From: Acidimicrobiales bacterium
Lineage (GTDB): Bacteria; Actinomycetota; Acidimicrobiia; Acidimicrobiales; RAAP-2
Assembly: GCA_017883105.1 (NCBI GenBank)
Contig: JADGOF010000100.1
Span: forward strand, 1 to 7,423
DNA: 7,423 nucleotides
Direction of reading: 5' to 3'
The notes below the pieces were generated by a model, which did not search any database, was not told where the DNA came from, and saw nothing but the letters and a program-made list of their open reading frames with translations. The first letter of the stretch is position 1. Every line of letters begins with the position of its first letter. Made by a program: the position numbers and the translations under genes. This document shows positions 5,781 through 7,423 of the stretch, in pieces.

Positions 5781-7379
5781 ATGGGTTGCGTTCGCCTGAA
5801 GAACTGTGCGACGGGGGGCTGCGCCGTGCTCTCGCTTGTGGTGATCGGGGCGGTGGTCGCACCCAACGTGGCAATGGCGGCCACGCCTACCGGGGCCACC
5901 AGGGGAGCGGACAACACGCGGACCGGGTGGTATCCCGATCAGACCAACCTGACGCCCCAGGTGGTCAGTGGCGGGACGTTCGGGCAACTGTTCAAGGCCG
6001 CCGTCTCCGGGTCTGTCTACGGGCAGCCGTTGGTCGACGACAATCAGGTACTGGTGAGCACCGAGACCAACCATGCCTACGGCCTCGATCCGGTGACCGG
6101 GGCCATCCTGTGGAGCCGGCAGTTCGGATCGCCGGTGCAGGCCAGCACCATCGGCTGTGCCGATCTCTCCCCCAACATGGGGATCACCTCCACCCCGGTG
6201 GTGGACACCGCCACCAACACGGAGTACCTGGTGGACAACGAGTACATTTCGGGAACCTCGGGACCGGTCGCCTTCTACATTCACGCTCTCAATCTGGCCG
6301 CCAACGGGACCGAACAGCCGGGGTTTCCGGTGCAGATCCAGGGGACCGCTTCCAACAACCCGGGTCTGGCCTTCAATCCCTACTACGAGTTGCAGCGGCC
6401 GGGCCTGCTACTGCTGGGCGGCGTGGTCTACGTCGCCTTCGGTGCCCACTGTGACATCACGACGTACCAGGGGTGGATCGCCGGGGTGTCCGAGGCCGGC
6501 CACATGTCCACCTTGTGGACGTCGGTCGGGTCCGGCAGTGCGTCGGGGGCGGGCATCTGGATGTCGGGCGGCGGCCTGGTCTCCGACGGCCCCGGACAGA
6601 TCCTCTTCGCCACCGGCAACGGGGCATCCACGGACGCCAACGGCCCGATCCCGGGGTCGACGCCCCCGTCGGCCCTCGGCGAGTCCGTAGTGCGGGTTAC
6701 CGTCCAGGCTGACAACAGCCTGAAGTCCACCGACTTCTTCTCTCCCTACGATGCGGCGCAGCTGGACAGCAACGACATCGATTTCGGCTCGGGTAGCCCG
6801 GTGGCTCTTCCCAGCGCCTATTTCGGGACGGCGGCAATTCCCCACCTCGGCGTCGAGGTGGGGAAGGAGGGGTACGTCTACCTGCTCAACCGGGACAATC
6901 TGGGCGGCTTCGACCAGGGGCCCAGCCAGTCGGACAACGTGGTCGGGCGCTACGGACCGAACGGTGGTGTGTGGTCGAGCCCTGCGGTGTGGCCCGGCGA
7001 CGGCGGATGGGTCTACATCCCAACCGCGTCCGGATCGGCCACAGCCAGCGGGGGGAACGGACAGCTCGACGCCTACCAGTACGGGCTCGACGGGACGGGC
7101 AAGCCCACCCTCAATCTGTCCGGACAGTCGACCGATGCGTTCGGGTTCGGCTCGAGTGCACCGGTGGTCACATCCAACGGGACGGCCTCGGGTTCGGCGT
7201 TGGTGTGGATGCTGTGGTCACCCGATGGAACCGGCGCCGGCGCCCAACTCCGTGCCTACGACCCGGTTCCGGTGAACGGCGCCATGCATCTGCGGTGGAG
7301 TGCCCCGGTCGGGACGGCATCCAATTTGTGGGCCTCCCGGCATGAATGTGGGTGGATTCAGGGATCCGCTGTGGGCTGA
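5781..7379 (+). CDS. Secreted PQQ-like beta-propeller paralogue, 3' end probably broken
   Basis: This encodes 532 residues. The signal peptide is MGCVRLKNCATGG with hydrophobic core 14-28 and a likely cleavage after AMA at residue 33. The propeller starts at about residue 41 (RGADN-RTGWYPDQ) and follows the first propeller of the upstream gene almost without gaps at about three-quarters identity by eye, including WMSGGG, GKEGYVYLLNRDN and WSSPAVWPGDGGWVY. Cys126 and Cys224 match the upstream pair. It lacks the TASAA linker, the Ig-like modules and the C-terminal repeats. Homology ends at about Ser514, where the paralogue continues with the last blade (NPPGVGGNRIYVGTRDGNVIGFG). Here the frame gives unrelated residues rich in Trp, His and Cys up to a TGA. 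A one-base shift restores PPG before similarity vanishes. The propeller is therefore probably not closed. It is either a truncated copy, a disrupted gene, or affected by a sequencing or assembly error. Confidence 0.7.
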   Translation: MGCVRLKNCATGGCAVLSLVVIGAVVAPNVAMAATPTGATRGADNTRTGWYPDQTNLTPQVVSGGTFGQLFKAAVSGSVYGQPLVDDNQVLVSTETNHAYGLDPVTGAILWSRQFGSPVQASTIGCADLSPNMGITSTPVVDTATNTEYLVDNEYISGTSGPVAFYIHALNLAANGTEQPGFPVQIQGTASNNPGLAFNPYYELQRPGLLLLGGVVYVAFGAHCDITTYQGWIAGVSEAGHMSTLWTSVGSGSASGAGIWMSGGGLVSDGPGQILFATGNGASTDANGPIPGSTPPSALGESVVRVTVQADNSLKSTDFFSPYDAAQLDSNDIDFGSGSPVALPSAYFGTAAIPHLGVEVGKEGYVYLLNRDNLGGFDQGPSQSDNVVGRYGPNGGVWSSPAVWPGDGGWVYIPTASGSATASGGNGQLDAYQYGLDGTGKPTLNLSGQSTDAFGFGSSAPVVTSNGTASGSALVWMLWSPDGTGAGAQLRAYDPVPVNGAMHLRWSAPVGTASNLWASRHECGWIQGSAVG

Positions 7380-7423
7380 CGCTCATGCGGGAGGACGTGT
7401 TCAATCGGTCCGAGCGTGACCAT
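7346..7423 (+). CDS. Possible start of a further gene, cut by the window edge
   Basis: From ATG 7346 a frame different from that of the second propeller gene stays open for 26 codons to the window edge, reading MWVDSGIRCGLTLMREDVFN and onward. An alternative ATG lies at 7385, and GGGAGG at 7389-7394 sits in front of GTG 7397. It overlaps the unrelated tail of the propeller gene. I do not recognise the product, and 26 codons is too short to support coding by itself. It matters because it begins where the paralogue homology ends, as expected if foreign DNA starts there. Confidence 0.15.
   Translation, partial: MWVDSGIRCGLTLMREDVFNRSERDH

Noticed and set aside
5781..5880. Lipoprotein signal peptide for the second propeller protein
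   Set aside because: Cysteines are present at residues 3, 9 and 14, but none follows the hydrophobic core in a lipobox; the AMA-A cleavage site fits ordinary secretion.
5729..6454. Plus-strand frame of 241 residues overlapping the start of the second propeller gene
   Set aside because: It has no domain similarity and is rich in Arg and Gly, while the overlapping frame is conserved with the upstream paralogue.
7358..7423. Minus-strand frame entering from the window edge (MVTLGPIEHVLPHERQPTADP, then stop)
   Set aside because: Only 21 codons with no recognisable motif; it cannot be separated from chance without the downstream sequence.

Overview
This is a high-GC window with GTG starts, weak purine-rich ribosome binding sites and a probable leaderless gene, which points to an actinomycete. 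The combination of a DUF6159-like membrane protein, a DUF2510 protein and secreted proteins with 'GYW-VASDGGIFAFG' repeats resembles what I know of Acidimicrobiia, but that class assignment is inference. All genes I accept are on the + strand. I see no rRNA, tRNA, CRISPR array, complete mobile element or recognisable defence system.

Layout. Positions 1-212 hold no convincing gene, only a short hairpin. At 213-1058 is a six-helix membrane protein of the DUF6159 type. At 1184-1759 is a small membrane protein with a C-terminal DUF2510 domain, preceded by a -10 hexamer placed as in a leaderless promoter. A 324-base gap (1760-2083) contains several small inverted repeats.

The rest is dominated by two tandem paralogous genes for secreted proteins. 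The first (2084-5572, 1162 residues) has a signal peptide, an Ala/Thr/Ser-rich linker containing six near-perfect 15-bp repeats, a PQQ-dehydrogenase-like beta-propeller, three Ig-like choice-of-anchor-D modules, and six C-terminal 42-residue repeats that probably form a second propeller. The second (5781-7379, 532 residues) has only the signal peptide and first propeller, about three-quarters identical by eye. Its homology stops abruptly in the last blade, and the final ~18 residues are unrelated, so it may be truncated or interrupted.

How they may work together. The two propeller proteins look like exported or surface proteins that arose by duplication, with domain loss in one copy or gain in the other. 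They conserve one pair of cysteines at identical spacing but have no heme motif, no sortase signal and no visible enzyme active site, so binding or adhesion is more likely than catalysis. Nothing in the sequence ties the two small membrane-protein genes to them functionally. The most notable observations are the young minisatellite in the linker, a 5-codon insertion that appears to have moved the start codon of the second paralogue, and the broken 3' end of that paralogue near the window edge.
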